Assembly: GCA_016711875.1 (NCBI GenBank)
Contig: JADJSD010000003.1
Coordinates: 868,001-932,000, forward strand
DNA from: Betaproteobacteria bacterium
Lineage (GTDB): Bacteria; Pseudomonadota; Gammaproteobacteria; Burkholderiales; Usitatibacteraceae
Reading direction: 5' to 3'
DNA: 64,000 bases
Both the position numbers and the translations under genes were made by a program. Position 1 is the stretch's first letter. Every line of letters begins with the position of its first letter. This document shows positions 61,258 to 64,000 of this stretch, one piece after another. The notes under the pieces were generated by a model. That model was given only the letters and a program-made list of their open reading frames with translations, was not told the DNA's origin and made no database searches.

Positions 61258-62931
61258 ATGTACCGATACGACTCCATCGACCGCCAGGTCGTCGACGAAC
61301 GCGTCGCCCAGTACCGCGACCAGACCCGCCGCTTCCTCGCCGGCGAGCTCTCCGACGACGACTTCCGCCCGTTGCGCCTGCAGAACGGCCTGTACATCCA
61401 GCGCCAAGGCCCGATGCTGCGGGTGGCCATCCCCTACGGGATGCTCTCGTCGACGCAACTGCGCCGCCTCGCCGCCATCGCCCGCACCTACGACCGTGGC
61501 TATGGTCACTTCACGACGCGCCAGAACATGCAGTTCAACCACCCCAGGCTCGAGGACGTGCCGCAGATCCTCGCCGAGCTGGCCGAGGTGGAGATGCACG
61601 CCATCCAGACGAGCGGCAACTGCATCCGCAACACCACCACCGATCAGTTCGCCGGCGTCGCGCCCGACGAGCACGTCGACCCGCGCGCCCTCGCCGAGAT
61701 CCTGCGGCAGTGGTCCACGCTGCACCCCGAGTTCGCGTACCTGCCGCGCAAGTTCAAGATCGCCTTCAACGGCGCCGACGTCGACCGCGCCGCGACGCTC
61801 GTGCAGGACATCGGGTTCTGGGCCGTCCGCGACGCGCGGGGCGAGCTGGGCCTCAAGGTCATCGTGGGCGGGGGCCTGGGCCGCACGCCGATCATCGGTT
61901 CGGTGATCAGGGAATTCCTGCCCTGGCAGGAGATGCTCACCTACACCGAGGCGGTGTTGCGCGTGTACAACCTGCACGGGCGCCGTGACAACCTGTACAA
62001 GGCCCGTATCAAGATCCTCGTGAAGGCCCTGGGCCCCGAGGAGTTCGCGCGCCAGGTCGAGGCCGAGTGGCAGCACCTGCGCGGCTCCGAGGCCACCATT
62101 CCCGAACACGAACTCGCGCGCGTCTCGGCGTTCTTCGCGGACCCGCCCTACGAGAGCCTTTCGGACGAGGACGCCGCCTACGAGAAGGCTGTCGCGGACA
62201 GCCGCGCCTTCTCCCTCTGGGCCGGACGCAGCGTGCACGCGCACAAGCGCCCCGGCTATGCCGCCGTCACGCTCTCGCTCAAGCCCCATGGCCTGCCGCC
62301 GGGCGACGCCTCCGCCGACCAGATGGATGTCGTGGTGGGCCTCGCGGATCGCTACAGTTTCGGCGAGCTGCGCGTCACGCACGAACAGAACCTCGTCCTC
62401 GCGGATGTCCGGAAGCGCGACCTGCACGCCCTGTGGCTCGCCGCGCGCGAAGCGGGCCTCGCCACGCCCAATCGGGGCCTGCTCACGAACATCATCTGCT
62501 GCCCGGGCGGCGATTTCTGCTCGCTCGCGAACGCGAAGTCGATCCCCATCGCCACCGCCATCCAGGAGAAGTTCGACGACCTGGACTGGCTGCACGACAT
62601 CGGCGAGCTCGACCTCAACATCTCCGGCTGCATGAATTCCTGCGGCCATCACCACATCGGACACATCGGGATCCTGGGCGTCGACAAGCACGGGAGCGAG
62701 TGGTACCAGGTTTCCATCGGCGGGCGCCAGGGCAAGGACGCGGCGCTCGGCGAGGTGATCGGCCCTTCGTTCGCGGCAACCGAGGTGCCCGGCGTGATCG
62801 AGAAACTCGTCGAGACCTACGTCGAACACCGCCGCGAGGGCGAGCTTTTCGTCGACACCGCGCAACGGATCGGCATCGCGCCGTTCAAGGCCGGCATCCA
62901 TGGCGTGGAGAGGGAGATCGTCCATGCGTAG
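61258..62931 (+). CDS. cysI: sulfite/nitrite reductase haemoprotein (CysI-like)
   Basis: A 557-residue siroheme enzyme that reduces sulfite to sulfide. The two ferredoxin-like half domains (first half GYGHFTTRQNMQFNHP) and the [4Fe-4S]-siroheme motif CCPGGDFC...ISGCMNSCGHHHIGHIG (from about residue 415) are intact. The start ATG at 61258 has AGGA about nine bases upstream. It is the first gene of cysI-DUF934-cysG, divergent from cysB. A dissimilatory nitrite role is less likely because of the cysB and cysG context. Confidence 0.93.
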   Translation: MYRYDSIDRQVVDERVAQYRDQTRRFLAGELSDDDFRPLRLQNGLYIQRQGPMLRVAIPYGMLSSTQLRRLAAIARTYDRGYGHFTTRQNMQFNHPRLEDVPQILAELAEVEMHAIQTSGNCIRNTTTDQFAGVAPDEHVDPRALAEILRQWSTLHPEFAYLPRKFKIAFNGADVDRAATLVQDIGFWAVRDARGELGLKVIVGGGLGRTPIIGSVIREFLPWQEMLTYTEAVLRVYNLHGRRDNLYKARIKILVKALGPEEFARQVEAEWQHLRGSEATIPEHELARVSAFFADPPYESLSDEDAAYEKAVADSRAFSLWAGRSVHAHKRPGYAAVTLSLKPHGLPPGDASADQMDVVVGLADRYSFGELRVTHEQNLVLADVRKRDLHALWLAAREAGLATPNRGLLTNIICCPGGDFCSLANAKSIPIATAIQEKFDDLDWLHDIGELDLNISGCMNSCGHHHIGHIGILGVDKHGSEWYQVSIGGRQGKDAALGEVIGPSFAATEVPGVIEKLVETYVEHRREGELFVDTAQRIGIAPFKAGIHGVEREIVHA

Positions 62932-63457
62932 CCAGCTCATCCGGGGACACCGCGTCGTCGAAGACGAATTCGCCGTCGTATCGCTGCCCGAAGGAGCCGA
63001 CCCCGCGTCGGCCCCATTGCCCGAGGGACCGGTCATCGTGCCGCTCGCCGTCTGGTCGGCCCGGCGCGAGGAACTGCTGTCGCGCGAGCATGCCGTCGGC
63101 GTGCAGCTCTCGCCGACCGACGTGCCCTCCACGCTCGCGGAAGATCTCGCGCGCCTTGCCGTCGTCGCCGTCCATTTCCCGAAGTTCGCCGATGGTCGCG
63201 GCTACTCGATCGCCTACCAGTTTCGCAGGCGCCTGGGCTATCGCGGTGAGCTGCGCGCGGTCGGCGACGTGCAGCGCGACCAGCTCTACTACCTGTCGCG
63301 AAGCGGCTTCGACGCCTTCCTGATCAAGGAAGGGCATGACGCGCAGGCTGCGCTCGCCTCGCTGCACGACTTCAACGCGACCTACCAGGCGGCCGCCGAC
63401 GGTCGCCTGCCCCGGTTTCGCGCCGCGCCCCCGGCCCGAGAGGCTGCCGGTGGGTAA
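62924..63457 (+). CDS. DUF934 protein, partner of CysI
   Basis: A 177-residue protein of family DUF934. The central part is conserved (VAVHFPKFADGRGYSIAYQFRRRLGYRGELRAVGDV), followed by QLYYLSRSGFDAF. It overlaps the cysI stop by eight bases and ends inside the next gene, so the three are tightly coupled. In many Proteobacteria it accompanies cysI in place of CysJ and is thought to help deliver electrons or assemble the reductase; this is not proven. Confidence 0.87.
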   Translation: MRSQLIRGHRVVEDEFAVVSLPEGADPASAPLPEGPVIVPLAVWSARREELLSREHAVGVQLSPTDVPSTLAEDLARLAVVAVHFPKFADGRGYSIAYQFRRRLGYRGELRAVGDVQRDQLYYLSRSGFDAFLIKEGHDAQAALASLHDFNATYQAAADGRLPRFRAAPPAREAAGG

Positions 63458-64000
63458 AGTCTGGCTCGTCGGTGCCGGCCCCGGCGCGGCCGACCTGCTC
63501 ACGCTGCGGGCGGCGCGCGTCATCGCGTCGGCGGACATCGTGTTTCACGACGCCCTGGTGCAGCCCGACGTGCTGGCCCTCGCTTCCCGCGCGCGCCTCG
63601 TCGATGTCGGCAAGCGCGACGGCCGTCACTCCACGGAGCAGCGGTTCATCAACCGGGCGATCGTCGAAGCCGCGCGCACCCACGCGGTCGTCGTTCGCCT
63701 GAAGGGCGGCGATCCCATGGTCTTCGGCCGTGCCCAGGAAGAACTCGGTGCCTTGGCTGCCGCCGGTATCGAAACCGAGGTCGTTCCCGGCATCACTTCG
63801 GCGCTGGCCGCGAGCGCGTCGCTGGGAATTTCGCTGACTCGGCGCGGTACAGCGCGGCATGTGGCCTTCGTCACGCCGAGAACAGGCGCGGGCGAGGATG
63901 CGTCGGAATGGCTCGCGAGCGCGGCAAGCGCGGATACCGTGGCGCTCTACATGGCCTCGCGCCAGGCCCCGGCCATCGCGGCCGCCCTGGTCGCGGCCGG
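63450..64000 (+). CDS. cobA: uroporphyrinogen-III C-methyltransferase (truncated by window end)
   Basis: A frame opening at GTG (63450, overlapping the DUF934 stop) and running off the right edge. The visible 183 residues start VGKVWLVGAGPGAADLLTLRAARVI, with KGGDPMVFGRAQEEL and EVVPGITSALAASASLG as SAM-binding loops. The enzyme makes precorrin-2, the precursor of the siroheme that CysI needs. The usual N-terminal dehydrogenase/chelatase half of CysG is absent here, so it is a CobA-like methyltransferase only; the missing activities must be elsewhere. Confidence 0.9.
   Translation, partial: MGKVWLVGAGPGAADLLTLRAARVIASADIVFHDALVQPDVLALASRARLVDVGKRDGRHSTEQRFINRAIVEAARTHAVVVRLKGGDPMVFGRAQEELGALAAAGIETEVVPGITSALAASASLGISLTRRGTARHVAFVTPRTGAGEDASEWLASAASADTVALYMASRQAPAIAAALVAA

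Overview
The window is about 64 kb of very GC-rich DNA, densely packed with protein-coding genes. I see no rRNA, tRNA, CRISPR array or insertion sequence in it. The gene content points to a betaproteobacterium: Bug/TctC-type solute receptors, a formate dehydrogenase operon carrying the DUF3305/DUF3306 pair, a cysI-DUF934-cysG sulfite reduction cluster next to cysB, FeoAB, and an RND pump under TetR control. The organism looks like a metabolically flexible respirer. It can oxidise formate, use C4-dicarboxylates and fumarate/succinate, reduce sulfite for biosynthesis and take up ferrous iron. A bchO-bciB pair at the left edge raises the possibility that a bacteriochlorophyll gene cluster lies just outside.

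Layout. 1-3.6 kb: a cut-off gene, a small membrane protein, a secreted alpha/beta hydrolase, then bchO-bciB and a small membrane protein. 3.7-8.7 kb: a Bug receptor, a beta-lactamase-fold hydrolase, a chemotaxis receptor and a TehA/SLAC1-type transporter. 8.7-10.8 kb: feoAB. 10.9-18.2 kb: two DASS-family dicarboxylate transporters, a c-type cytochrome and frdCAB of the Wolinella dihaem quinol:fumarate reductase type. Matching TTGA-N6-TCAA sites lie in front of frdC and of one transporter. 18.4-19.2 kb: a Bug receptor with a large internal deletion. 19.2-24.5 kb: a surface-glycan cassette (two-domain glycosyltransferase, methyltransferase, WbsX-like protein). 24.5-33.1 kb: a CHASE2 adenylate cyclase coupled to an MBL hydrolase, a MoxR ATPase/VWA module, a frameshifted DUF4139 gene and an esterase.

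33.2-46.2 kb is a formate dehydrogenase and molybdenum-cofactor island. A long minus-strand operon (DUF3305, DUF3306, a polyferredoxin, a TorD-like chaperone, a small TAT protein, FdhA, FdhB, a lipoprotein, FdhC and a periplasmic Lys/Pro/Ala-rich protein) faces the plus-strand genes moaA-fdhD-mobA-moeA. Those genes supply and insert the bis-MGD cofactor that FdhA needs.

46.3-54.2 kb is the most unusual part. It holds a 1,670-residue surface protein with an N-terminal degenerate cytochrome c-like segment (CXXXCH), seven cadherin/Ig-like repeats, an autotransporter beta-barrel and then a second barrel-like domain. This is followed 18 bp later by a three-haem (CXXCH) lipoprotein, and a convergent FecR-domain protein lies beyond a shared terminator. 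I regard this as the best candidate for an undescribed outer-membrane redox or adhesion module. 54.4-60.1 kb: a self-regulated TetR-MFP-RND efflux operon with two phased operators, and a Rieske-like protein lacking the usual second histidine motif. 60.2-64 kb: cysB divergent from cysI-DUF934-cysG, the last gene running off the window.
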